This document shows positions 1-6,927 of a stretch of DNA of 64,000 bases, piece after piece (position 1 is the first letter of the stretch; every line of letters begins with the position of its first letter). The stretch spans positions 1-64,000 of the forward strand of contig NZ_JABURY010000008.1 of the NCBI RefSeq assembly GCF_014489845.1, read 5' to 3'. The DNA is from Frischella japonica (GTDB lineage: Bacteria; Pseudomonadota; Gammaproteobacteria; Enterobacterales; Orbaceae). The position numbers and the translations under genes are program-made. The notes under the pieces are model-generated. The model did not search any database and had not been told where the DNA came from. It was given only the letters and a program-made list of their open reading frames with translations.

Positions 1-7
1 GACCGAA

Positions 8-406
8 GTGACAATATCCATTGACAAAATCAGCTTAAATCAGAAGAATGTGATTGAACTAAAGGAATTTAATGCTGGAAAGGAGGCAAGTGTAATATCT
101 AATACAGAGCAAGCCATTAAAAATGTAGATCCTAAAAGTTTAATTAGTCGGCAAAACTCAAATGAGATTTCAGGCTCAGATATTAAAAGATTAGTAAGGG
201 ATATGAAGGCTAATGGATTTGATACCACTCAACCTATCGATGTAGCTATCGTTAATGGTAAGATGATTATTATTGATGGTCATCATAGAGCAGCGGCAGC
301 AGTTAAAGCTGGCATAAAAGATATACCAATTAGAATAAACAAAGTTACAGAAGCCCAAGGTAATCAGCTCTTATTAGAAGCAGCAGAGGCTCGCTCGAGG
401 TACTGA
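8..406 (+). CDS. C-terminal ParB/sulfiredoxin-like nuclease toxin domain (gene enters from the left edge)
   Basis: About 130 residues are visible. The reading frame is open to the left edge, so the GTG at 8 is probably internal to a larger gene. The recognisable part is a ParB/Srx-fold core near residues 55-110: a strand ending VNGKMIIIDGHHR, then AAAAVKAGIKDIPIRI. The DGHHR element is the hallmark of this fold, used as a nuclease in several polymorphic toxins. The N-terminal part is serine/asparagine-rich and low in complexity. A compact gene of unrelated sequence starts one base after the stop, the usual toxin-immunity arrangement. Toxin function is inferred from fold and context; delivery by a two-partner or Rhs-type carrier cannot be seen here. 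Confidence 0.6.
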   Translation: MTISIDKISLNQKNVIELKEFNAGKEASVISNTEQAIKNVDPKSLISRQNSNEISGSDIKRLVRDMKANGFDTTQPIDVAIVNGKMIIIDGHHRAAAAVKAGIKDIPIRINKVTEAQGNQLLLEAAEARSRY

Positions 407-407
407 T

Positions 408-797
408 ATGAAAGAATATATTGAAGAATTAATTAAATTACAAAATAACTTAATGTCTGTTTTTAAGAGGGTTTATCCAGAAGTTAAGGATTATAATCTG
501 TTATTAGATTGCCCTCGAAAAGGAGAATTAGAGGTTAATGGGCAAAAATGGCTATTTATAAAGCATGGTAAGGGACTAAAATTTATTAGAAATAAGCCTT
601 TACCCCAGCTCGTTGTCAATATTCATAGCTATTTATCAGAGTCAGATGTGTTGGACGAATGGCGATTGGAGCAATATTTTGAATCACTGAAAATATCTTA
701 TTCTAAGAGTGATATCAGTAAATGTCTAAATGAATTAACATTAACTCAAGTACTAAAAAAAATATCTGAGCAACAATATAAGTTAAATGGGAGTTAA
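408..797 (+). CDS. Candidate immunity protein for the upstream ParB-like toxin
   Basis: A 129-residue soluble protein with no signal peptide or membrane segment. The ATG at 408 is one base after the toxin stop at 406, so the two are almost certainly translationally coupled. The protein is mixed alpha/beta and rich in Leu, Lys and Ser; I do not recognise a named family. The immunity assignment rests on order, spacing, size and cytoplasmic localisation, which would suit neutralising a cytoplasmic nuclease. Confidence 0.5.
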   Translation: MKEYIEELIKLQNNLMSVFKRVYPEVKDYNLLLDCPRKGELEVNGQKWLFIKHGKGLKFIRNKPLPQLVVNIHSYLSESDVLDEWRLEQYFESLKISYSKSDISKCLNELTLTQVLKKISEQQYKLNGS

Positions 798-1099
798 TCA
801 CAGGAACATAACTATAGTAAAGATTCTATGTTTTACTCAATTATGGTAATCATTGATCAGCTGTCGCTTGCTGCTCAAAAATACTGTGATACCGGCACTA
901 TCAGCTCCAATGATATTCAAAAAAATCTGACTTTAAAGTAACCTAAGTTGTGTTTAGAGGTGGCACTTGGGCTGCCTATGCTACCTTGGATAGCGGAACA
1001 AATCAAAAAGCATACCGGTCATGCAAATGAATACTTTAAAAAATTAAGGATAAATCATCTAAGTTGATTCTGGATATTGCTATATAAAAATTAGTTCAG
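798..1099. other. Gene-free stretch with coding debris
   Basis: No intact gene. Short open pieces occur in different frames, for example a stretch around 958-1060 readable as GLPMLPWIAEQIKKHTG, interrupted by stops. This looks like the decayed end of another gene of the toxin locus; I cannot name it. Confidence 0.35.
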
Positions 1100-2017
1100 T
1101 TGCCGGTGATTAATGGCTATTGTGGCACGGTATCTTATTCTGACGCAATTAAAGCCATGCCAATAGTTAAAAAAGAGCCGACTTTTGAGCCGGATGACAG
1201 TTGGTTGGTGGTGGATTTGCTCAATCACCCGCCAGAGCAGATTCAAATCTTTGATGCAGCAAATAACCACATCGTCACAACCACACCAACCAGCGCCGAC
1301 GAGATTTTTTTAAAACATGGCGAGGTGTTTTCCCCCACTCAGGTTTTACCAAAGGTACATATCGTTTTAGGCGGTTTAGGCGGAAGCGTTGATTTGGCGC
1401 TGCGTGGTGATAAACCACTGCGGGTTAAACAACGGGCACAAAGCTGGGTTGATGAATTGTCGAGCCTGCTGGCGTCAGGTAATTCGCCGTTTACCATTGA
1501 GCTTGATGAGGCAATGGCAAGTTTGATTAATCAAAAAGCTTTACCGCAACGAGGACTACAAGCCAAACCGGTTGATGAACAAGCCGCTTTTCGTCCGGAT
1601 GAGACGGTGGGGGTGTTTTTTTATCACATGCTGGCTTTACTTAATCATACGGATTTTATTATTGCAAGGCAGCGTATCGGTAGCTGCGGTGCGGGTGAGG
1701 GTGAAGGGGCAATACCGGATGTTAAATGGCTTAAACGCGCCCTGAAAGCCCTGCATGCTATCCGCCACAGTGAAGGTCAGGACAAGCCAGACTATGCGTA
1801 TCACAGTGATGTGTTATCTCAAACCGCCAGCCACTATTTAGGCAGTCCGGTTGTGATGGATGGCAGTGGTGGTGATAACGATGCGGAATTAGCTTTAGTG
1901 AGTCAGGTAAAACAGGCTACGGCGGACGACCAGCTGACGGATATTGCATCGCTCTATCTTAATGCCATTAAACTGCTAAATAATGTCGAATTTATGTTAT
2001 GCCATATTAAAGACTAA
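1100..2017 (+). CDS. Unrecognised 305-residue protein, possibly a gene remnant
   Basis: The open frame begins at TTG 1100 just after an in-frame stop at 1085; no ATG start or clear ribosome binding site is visible, so the true 5' end may have been lost. Base composition is visibly richer in G+C than both neighbours, suggesting a separate origin. The product is soluble, acidic and without a signal peptide; it has a Gly-rich segment (VLGGLGGSVDLAL, about residues 96-108) and a second one (SCGAGEGEGAIPD, about 198-210). I know no family for it. It lies between the toxin pair and the tRNA, outside the integrated element. Confidence 0.5.
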   Translation: MPVINGYCGTVSYSDAIKAMPIVKKEPTFEPDDSWLVVDLLNHPPEQIQIFDAANNHIVTTTPTSADEIFLKHGEVFSPTQVLPKVHIVLGGLGGSVDLALRGDKPLRVKQRAQSWVDELSSLLASGNSPFTIELDEAMASLINQKALPQRGLQAKPVDEQAAFRPDETVGVFFYHMLALLNHTDFIIARQRIGSCGAGEGEGAIPDVKWLKRALKALHAIRHSEGQDKPDYAYHSDVLSQTASHYLGSPVVMDGSGGDNDAELALVSQVKQATADDQLTDIASLYLNAIKLLNNVEFMLCHIKD

Positions 2018-2118
2018 ATAATAATGTTTAGGCCTGAATATCAAAGGTGAAAATTGAATAATAATTTAGGTTGAATATTTACAGTAGATCCATTAGAATT
2101 AGCAGCGTTCGTTTAAGT

Positions 2119-2194
2119 GGGTTGTTAGCTCAGTCGGTAGAGCAGTTGACTCTTAATCAATTGGTCGCGGGTTCGATCCCCTCACAACCCACCA
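2119..2194 (+). tRNA. tRNA-Lys (anticodon CTT), integration site
   Basis: A full cloverleaf can be drawn. The acceptor pairs GGGTTGT with ACAACCC followed by ACCA. The anticodon stem GTTGA/TCAAT carries loop CTCTTAA, giving anticodon CTT, which reads AAG. The T arm is GCGGG-TTCGATC-CCCTC with one C:T mismatch at the second pair. CCA is encoded. The sequence is very similar to enterobacterial tRNA-Lys apart from the anticodon wobble base and T stem. The 3' end serves as attachment site for the downstream integrase. Confidence 0.93.
2172..2194 (+). repeat. attL core: 3' end of tRNA-Lys
   Basis: These 23 bases at the tRNA 3' end are repeated exactly at 16751-16773, defining the left and right ends of the integrated element. 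A third, longer copy with one base deleted is at 18806-18850. Confidence 0.88.
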
Positions 2195-2302
2195 CTCCTT
2201 AATTCATCCAAACTCAAAAACGTTCAAAAAACCTTTATATAACAAGCTTTATAGCTAATTTACTGTTTAACTAAGTTCAAGAAGATTTAGCGAAATTCAA
2301 AC

Positions 2303-2328
2303 TTTTATGTTATATATTATGTTATACG
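2303..2328 (+). repeat. Left integrase arm-type repeat
   Basis: A 26-base sequence containing TATGTTATA twice. It is repeated at 16673-16698 in the same orientation with 24 of 26 bases identical. The two copies lie just inside attL and attR, as expected for arm-type binding sites of a tyrosine recombinase; this copy also sits immediately upstream of int and may overlap its promoter. Confidence 0.6.
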
Positions 2329-2355
2329 CTCAAATATAACTTAAATTCGTATAAC

Positions 2356-3582
2356 ATGGTCAAGATTATAAAACCCCTAAATGATACTCAAATCAAGTCA
2401 GCCAAGCCAGAGGAAAAGGATTTTACTTTATCAGATGGCAATGGTTTATATTTATTAGTTAAGTCTAATGGCTCTAAAATTTGGCGGTTTAATTATATTA
2501 GTCCTGATTCAAAAAAACGTACATTAGTTAGCTTTGGTAGTTATCCAGAAATCACATTACTTAACGCAAGACAAAAAAGAGATGAATATCGTTCTTTGGT
2601 ATCTCAAGGAGTAGATCCACAACAGCATAAACAATCTATACAAATCCAAACAAAAAAAGAGAAAGATAATACATTTTATAAAGTGGCTGAAAGATGGCTT
2701 GAACAACAGAACTCAAGAGATATCACTAGTGGAACAATTAGGCGAATAAAAAATTCATTTGTTAATTATATTTATCCTATCCTTGGCGATATACCCGTCT
2801 CACAGCTAAAGGCAAAAGATTTTATTGAAGCTTTAAAGCCTCTTGAATGTGCCGGTAAACTAGATACAGTTAAGAGGATATCACAGCGAATTAATAGAGT
2901 AATGACTTATGCTGTTAACAATGATCTGATTGAATATAATCCAACGGGTAAAATAGGGGCTGTGTTTAAAGTCGCCCATAAACAAAATATGCCCTCGTTA
3001 CCTCCGTCAGAGTTACCAAGAGTTATGAAAGCTATTTCTTTGGCTAGTATTGAATTACAAACAAGATGCTTGATTGAGTGGCAACTACTTACCATAACAA
3101 GACCAATTGAGGCAGTATCTGCATTATGGAGCGAAATAGACCTAAAAAATGAATTATGGACGATACCTGCAGAGAAAATGAAAATGAGAAGAGATCATAC
3201 TATTCCACTAAATAAACAGGCAATAAAGATAATTGAGATAATGAAGCCTATTAGTGGTCATCGTGAATATGTCTTTCCAACATTAAAAGCACCTTTCAAT
3301 AAACATATGAATAAAGAAACAGTCAATACAGCATTAAAACGAATGGGCTTTAAAGGTGAGTTAGTTGCTCATGGCTTTAGGTCATTAGCATCTACAGCAT
3401 TAAATGAACATGGCTTTGATTATGATTTGATTGAAGTCTCACTTGCCCACGTCGATAGGAATGCAGTGAGAGCAATTTACAACAGAGCAACCTACCTAGA
3501 TAAACGTAGAGATATGATGCAATGGTGGGGGGATTTTGTAGAGCAAACTAGCCAAGGAAATATATCCTTGTCAGGTAGTTAA
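2356..3582 (+). CDS. int: Tyrosine integrase, P4-type
   Basis: A 408-residue tyrosine recombinase of the P4/CP4-57 family, which inserts elements into tRNA 3' ends. The N-terminal arm-binding domain contains the family pattern LSDGNGLYLLVKSNGSKIWRF (about residues 25-46) and FGSYPEITLLNAR. The catalytic domain shows ITRPIEAVSALW (first Arg), then the box II HGFRSLASTALNE with His and Arg, and a C-terminal tyrosine in VRAIYNRATYLDKR. It reads away from the tRNA, with the arm repeat between them. The length is normal and all catalytic elements are present, so it should be active. A strong terminator follows. Confidence 0.95.
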   Translation: MVKIIKPLNDTQIKSAKPEEKDFTLSDGNGLYLLVKSNGSKIWRFNYISPDSKKRTLVSFGSYPEITLLNARQKRDEYRSLVSQGVDPQQHKQSIQIQTKKEKDNTFYKVAERWLEQQNSRDITSGTIRRIKNSFVNYIYPILGDIPVSQLKAKDFIEALKPLECAGKLDTVKRISQRINRVMTYAVNNDLIEYNPTGKIGAVFKVAHKQNMPSLPPSELPRVMKAISLASIELQTRCLIEWQLLTITRPIEAVSALWSEIDLKNELWTIPAEKMKMRRDHTIPLNKQAIKIIEIMKPISGHREYVFPTLKAPFNKHMNKETVNTALKRMGFKGELVAHGFRSLASTALNEHGFDYDLIEVSLAHVDRNAVRAIYNRATYLDKRRDMMQWWGDFVEQTSQGNISLSGS

Positions 3583-3626
3583 TATTAAAACTATAAATTT
3601 AATTTTGTCATATTCACATATTTAAG

Positions 3627-3649
3627 CCAGTCAGTTAGACTGGTTTTTT
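3627..3649 (+). terminator. Rho-independent terminator after int
   Basis: CCAGTC-agtta-GACTGG stem followed by a T run, 45 bases after the integrase stop. Confidence 0.85.
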
Positions 3650-3690
3650 ATTGTCTCTTATATAAGAATTACTTTATATATATTTTTAAT

Positions 3691-3707
3691 AACACTAACA
3701 ACACTAA
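3691..3707 (+). repeat. Left copy of an end-proximal AT-rich repeat
   Basis: AACACTAACAACACTAA recurs as its reverse complement with one mismatch at 16559-16575, near the other end of the element. Both copies lie in gene-free AT-rich DNA with repeated AACA/TGTTA words. This could be an origin or iteron region for the P4-type primase-helicase; that is only a guess. Nothing else is recognised in 3650-3850. Confidence 0.4.
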
Positions 3708-3853
3708 TAACATAATATAATTGATTTATATATATTTTTTTTAGTGTTATTAAAAGATAATAATAACATATATGACATAAAATTATGCCATTAAATTGAT
3801 TCCAAATTCGTGCAGTTTCCTAAATGAGATCCTTTCCTTTGGCTAGCTAAATT

Positions 3854-3907
3854 CCACTAAATAGTGGTATTTAAAATGCATGTAATTTTATCCAGTAGTG
3901 GTATAAT
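3854..3907 (+). promoter_or_regulatory. Promoter with operator-like repeats
   Basis: A perfect inverted repeat CCACTA-aa-TAGTGG (3854-3867) is followed by a repeated word TAGTGGTAT at 3862-3870 and 3896-3904. The second copy overlaps a perfect -10 box TATAAT (3902-3907). No good -35 is seen, so an activator or repressor binding the repeat is plausible. It would transcribe the RNA element and the gene downstream. Confidence 0.5.
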
Positions 3908-3938
3908 TATATTCAAACTTATTTAATAGATTAAATTA

Positions 3939-4013
3939 GTTACGCCTAGGGTAGCTCCCGAACGTTCGTAACCCTAACGGACTGGCGTAACTTCACCGTT
4001 AGGGATTTTGTTT
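3939..4013 (+). ncRNA. Candidate antisense/attenuator RNA of C4 or P4-CI type
   Basis: Two mutually exclusive folds are visible. Fold 1 has GTTACGCC (3939-3946) pairing perfectly with GGCGTAAC (3984-3991), with TAGGGT and ACCCTA closing inside. Fold 2 has CCCTAACGG (3972-3980) pairing perfectly with CCGTTAGGG (3996-4004), followed by ATTTTGTTT, a terminator-like hairpin. This logic resembles phage P4 CI and P1/P7 C4 RNAs, which control early transcription of satellites and phages. The element sits between a promoter and the first gene after int. Family membership is inferred from layout and structure. Confidence 0.55.
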
Positions 4014-4030
4014 AAGGGAAGCAAATAGTA

Positions 4031-4870
4031 ATGTCAAATAAATTGTTTCAATTGAAAAAATATTTATCTATTGATGATACGGCTAAATTATTAAGTATTT
4101 CTTTGGGAGAATCTATAACCAATAAAGATATATTAGACTTAATTTTAGATAATCATATTTCTCTTAAAGTTAAAGCTACCCATTCGAAAGTAAAAGCTAT
4201 TCCATTATCAGTCTGTGAACCATTAGCAACCATGGGTAATCTCATTAAGATATATAAATCTGCAACTGATGACGAAATGATAGACGATGTAAAATGTGGT
4301 GAAAATTTTACTCGCAATATCAAATTAAAAGGGGATAAGCATTTTATTGTAGATTTAAGACTTAATGATTATTGGCTCTTTCCGATGATTGGGGGTAATA
4401 GATTAGCAATAGAAAACTATAAAAGAAAATTGAATGGTCAAAGCTCAATAGATTCTTTTGATGGTTATATTTATCTGAAGGGAGACAATGATTATTGCAA
4501 ATTATATACATTAAAGAAAGAAAAAAATCTTATGGAACTAGTTAGCGAACATCTAGATTATGACATAAATAATTATATACCAGCTACAGAAATTAATAAT
4601 GATATTGAGTTATTTATTGAGGCGGAAGAAATAAAGAAATTTGAACTATCATTATTAGATCATCCACAAGAAAAAAAACAAGATACAGAACCTACCAATC
4701 TTCAAATTGAGTTTATTAGAAATTTATTACTGTTGAAATATGGTGACAAAGCTATAGATAACCCAAGAAATTTTATTGAAAATAAGCGAAGTGAACTTGT
4801 AAAAGAATTTCAATTAAACGCCTTAAAATACCCGTCAGGTAAAATACTTGAAAGCTGGTTAAAAAAATAA
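4031..4870 (+). CDS. Unrecognised satellite early protein
   Basis: A 279-residue soluble protein; the ATG at 4031 follows an AAGGGAAG ribosome binding site. The N-terminus (YLSIDDTAKLLSISLGES) looks like a weak helix-turn-helix or excisionase-like segment, and the C-terminus is a Lys-rich helical region ending SGKILESWLKK. I do not recognise a family. It is the first gene of the regulatory module, directly below the attenuator-like RNA, so a regulatory or early role is likely by position. Confidence 0.7.
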   Translation: MSNKLFQLKKYLSIDDTAKLLSISLGESITNKDILDLILDNHISLKVKATHSKVKAIPLSVCEPLATMGNLIKIYKSATDDEMIDDVKCGENFTRNIKLKGDKHFIVDLRLNDYWLFPMIGGNRLAIENYKRKLNGQSSIDSFDGYIYLKGDNDYCKLYTLKKEKNLMELVSEHLDYDINNYIPATEINNDIELFIEAEEIKKFELSLLDHPQEKKQDTEPTNLQIEFIRNLLLLKYGDKAIDNPRNFIENKRSELVKEFQLNALKYPSGKILESWLKK

Positions 4871-4871
4871 T

Positions 4872-4907
4872 TTCGGAATTTCCGAACTGATTTTGGATAT
4901 TTCCAAA
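4872..4907. promoter_or_regulatory. Twin palindromic operators upstream of alpA
   Basis: Two adjacent inverted repeats share one plan: TTCGGAATTTCCGAA (4872-4886) and TTTGGATATTTCCAAA (4892-4907). The centres are about 20 bases apart, roughly two helical turns, typical for cooperative binding of a dimeric repressor or regulator. They precede the alpA start at 4973. Confidence 0.5.
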
Positions 4908-4972
4908 AACTAAAAAATTCTATCCTAAAATCCTCATTGTATTAAACATTATTAATTCAGTGAGGAAAAACA

Positions 4973-5155
4973 ATGCAATTAAATACAATACAAAAATACT
5001 ATTCCTTAGATGAACTAGCTTTAATGCTAGGCTGTTCAAAAAACACATTACGCTATAATCCTAAATTCCCTAAAGGTATTCAGTTATCAAAACGTCGAAC
5101 TGTTTATGATATAACCGAAGTACAAGCCTATTTAGAAAGCAACCGAGTACAGTAA
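4973..5155 (+). CDS. alpA: AlpA-like MerR-fold regulator
   Basis: A 60-residue DNA-binding protein with the winged-helix layout of AlpA/excisionase proteins: YYSLDELALMLGCSKNTLRYNP (helix-turn-helix), KGIQLSKRRTVYDITEVQAYLES (wing and last helix). AlpA proteins switch on excision and early genes in P4-like satellites and Gram-negative PICIs. It is preceded by GAGGAAAAAC and starts a tight operon with the next two genes. Confidence 0.8.
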   Translation: MQLNTIQKYYSLDELALMLGCSKNTLRYNPKFPKGIQLSKRRTVYDITEVQAYLESNRVQ

Positions 5156-5166
5156 GGGGGCTTTCA

Positions 5167-5454
5167 ATGACTTATTCAATCACTCCAGAACAACACAAAG
5201 CAACCAGAGATAAATACGGCATTCAATATGATCGCCTGGTTCGTGAAAATGAAAGATACAAAATTACTAGTATCGCCCGTTCTACTGCTTGGCAACTTGA
5301 GAAAGAGGGTAAATATCCATTAAGAAAATCGTTAGGTGCTAACTCTTGCGGTTGGTCATTAGTGGAATTACTTCACTGGATAGATAATCCGCCACCAGTA
5401 GAAAAGATTAATCAACCGACTAAACGCCGAGGATTTGCCAATGGGAGCTACTAA
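5167..5454 (+). CDS. Second AlpA-like DNA-binding protein
   Basis: A 95-residue protein with an AlpA-type core: ITSIARSTAWQLEKEGKYPLRKSLG, then SCGWSLVELLHWIDNPP. The SxxxxWxLEKEGKxPxPxxLG pattern and final W-x-x-x-E-L-x-x-W-I are typical of phage AlpA regulators. Start ATG follows AAGGGGG. Having two AlpA-like proteins in series is unusual; one may control excision and one transcription. It ends just before the antirepressor start. Confidence 0.65.
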   Translation: MTYSITPEQHKATRDKYGIQYDRLVRENERYKITSIARSTAWQLEKEGKYPLRKSLGANSCGWSLVELLHWIDNPPPVEKINQPTKRRGFANGSY

Positions 5455-5455
5455 G

Positions 5456-5980
5456 ATGATTGTTAAACAAGATGAATTAAGCGTAATTAAATTCGATGGT
5501 ATCGAAGTGCGAATTATTACTCGATTGGGCGAACCGTGGTTTATAGCAGCTGATGTTTGCAAGGCTTTAGAAATTAAGAATGTTACTAACGCAATTAAAG
5601 CACTAGATAAAAATGAGAATACCCTATGTTTAATAAAGGGTATTAAATCGGAAGCTGGTAATCCTATTTTCAATATTGTTTCAGAATCAGGATTTTATAA
5701 GCTCATTTCACGAAGTAGAAAAGCAACTCAACAAGGAACATTTGCTTATAAATTTAGTAACTGGGTATTTGGTGAAGTCATTCCAACTATTCGCAAAACT
5801 GGTGCTTATGGTGTGCCTTGGGCTTTCTTGAATGATCATGCAAAACGTGAAAAAGAATATCGCATTGAATCAAGCAGAAGAGGACGTAATTTAGAAGCTT
5901 GCAAAAAATGGAAAGCTAATTTAACCGCAGAGGAAAGGGCATTATGGGCAAAATACCAACCCGAATTGGCTTTGATATAA
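5456..5980 (+). CDS. BRO-N domain antirepressor-like protein
   Basis: About 174 residues. The first 110 form a BRO-N/antirepressor domain: KFDGIEVRIITRLGEPWFIAADV, later YKLISRSRK and FSNWVFGEVIPTIRKTGAYG, which are the diagnostic strings. The C-terminal 60 residues are basic and helical. ATG 5456 was chosen because GGGAG lies ten bases upstream and homologues begin near this point. Such proteins relieve repression of phage or satellite early genes. Confidence 0.85.
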   Translation: MIVKQDELSVIKFDGIEVRIITRLGEPWFIAADVCKALEIKNVTNAIKALDKNENTLCLIKGIKSEAGNPIFNIVSESGFYKLISRSRKATQQGTFAYKFSNWVFGEVIPTIRKTGAYGVPWAFLNDHAKREKEYRIESSRRGRNLEACKKWKANLTAEERALWAKYQPELALI

Positions 5981-5982
5981 AT

Positions 5983-6009
5983 AAAAAAGGCAACCTGTCA
6001 CAGTTGCCT
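5983..6009 (-). terminator. Terminator for the minus-strand RHH gene
   Basis: Read on the minus strand: AGGCAAC-tgtgacag-GTTGCCT followed by TTTTTAT. On the plus strand there is no T run. It therefore terminates transcription coming from the minus-strand gene at 6340-6173. Confidence 0.7.
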
Positions 6010-6172
6010 CTATTCAATCACTCAAATCAATTAACAAGGAATTTTCAATGACAATAAAACTTACTAGATGCATTGAATTTGTGCCAAAGCGTCACGCATT
6101 TAAAGCACGTTTTTATAATAGCGCAGAGTTAATAAAGTGGGTAGATTTCGGAAGCGTTCGAAAGGATTTTAG

Positions 6173-6340
6173 TTATTTATCTAATAATCCTCGTGAAGCT
6201 AATTCTTTGCGGAGTATTCTTTTCATCCAGCCAGCAAGCGATTCGTCGCCATCTTCTTTTTGTGCTTTTTCCATGGCAAGCCGTAAATCAGGATCTAATC
6301 TAAATTGGAATGGTGGATTTCCTCGTCTTTTTTCTGTCAT
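6173..6340 (-). CDS. Small ribbon-helix-helix-like regulator
   Basis: A 55-residue product on the minus strand: MTEKRRGNPPFQFRLDP at the start, then a helix with MEKAQKEDGDESLAGWMKRI and KELASRG. The FQFRLDP strand followed by two helices is a ribbon-helix-helix plan common in small phage regulators. A minus-strand terminator downstream (5983-6009) supports transcription in this direction, divergent from the Icd-like operon. It lies antisense to an open plus-strand frame, which I regard as noncoding there. It is a plausible lysogeny-type repressor of the element. Confidence 0.7.
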   Translation of the reverse strand: MTEKRRGNPPFQFRLDPDLRLAMEKAQKEDGDESLAGWMKRILRKELASRGLLDK

Positions 6341-6420
6341 GTGTATTGACACCTCTATTACGTTAATGGTAATGTATTTATGTGTGATGACATATTACTA
6401 TCACATGAAAGAAAAAACAA

Positions 6421-6460
6421 TCCCCCGAAGTGGTGGAACACTATCGAGGGATCTAACCCA
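6421..6460 (+). promoter_or_regulatory. Structured leader hairpin upstream of the Icd-like gene
   Basis: TCCCCCGA (6421-6428) pairs with TCGAGGGA (6444-6451) with one mismatch, enclosing an inner stem AGTG-gtggaa-CACT. It is followed by ATCTAACCC and then GGAG before the Icd-like start. In P1/P7 and P4-like genomes the C4-type antisense RNA lies directly upstream of icd; this has the right place and shape. A divergent TTGACA (about 6345) lies upstream. Confidence 0.5.
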
Positions 6461-6482
6461 AGCATTATACGGAGTAATGATT

Positions 6483-6701
6483 ATGGCTAACCGCTATGAT
6501 AACGCACACCTATGTGCAAGACAATCCAAACTATACAAATTCTATGACCTATCAACGGCTCAAGTAGTACAAACAAAGGCAACAACCGAACGTGAAGCCA
6601 GAAAGAATTTAGGTAAGCAATCCCTGATATTTATTTCAAGAATCCGCTTATATCCATTCATTGAAGACACTAGAAGCTTTGGAGGTTATCTTTATGAGTA
6701 A
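6483..6701 (+). CDS. Icd-like host division inhibitor family protein
   Basis: A 72-residue protein (an ATG two codons earlier at 6477 is also possible; GGAG precedes both). The core KATTEREARKNLG...SLIFISRIRL matches the pattern of Icd-like proteins encoded next to C4/AlpA modules in P1, P4 and related satellites, in which T-E-x-E-A-R is followed by a strand ending in R-I/L. The last eight bases overlap the next gene (ATGAGTAA), so translation is coupled. Function in this host is not shown. Confidence 0.6.
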   Translation: MANRYDNAHLCARQSKLYKFYDLSTAQVVQTKATTEREARKNLGKQSLIFISRIRLYPFIEDTRSFGGYLYE

Positions 6702-6927
6702 TAATAATATTCAGATAATAAATAATATCGAAGCTAAATTAGCGCAAACTCAAAGCATGGTTAAGGTGGTCTTGGATAATCATAATTATAAAGATGAGGG
6801 ATTGGATAAGCCTTTCATGGAACACTGCGATACAGGTAACTTACTTTGGGTTATAGGTGACTTAATCGAAGATGCCTATAAAGAACTATTAAAAATTGAT
6901 TTCAAAGGAGGTAATAATAATGGCTAA
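6694..6927 (+). CDS. Unrecognised small satellite protein
   Basis: A 77-residue acidic helical protein. The start ATG at 6694 has GGAGG eight bases upstream and overlaps the Icd-like stop. The pattern of an N-terminal helix (IEAKLAQTQSMVKVVLDN) and a C-terminal IGDLIEDAYKELLK resembles the following gene, so the two may be diverged duplicates. No known function. Confidence 0.65.
   Translation: MSNNNIQIINNIEAKLAQTQSMVKVVLDNHNYKDEGLDKPFMEHCDTGNLLWVIGDLIEDAYKELLKIDFKGGNNNG

Noticed and set aside
6341-6480. Plus-strand coding continuation of the frame starting at 6048
   Set aside because: This part carries the leader hairpin and promoter-like sequence and does not look coding; the Icd-like gene has its own GGAG and ATG.
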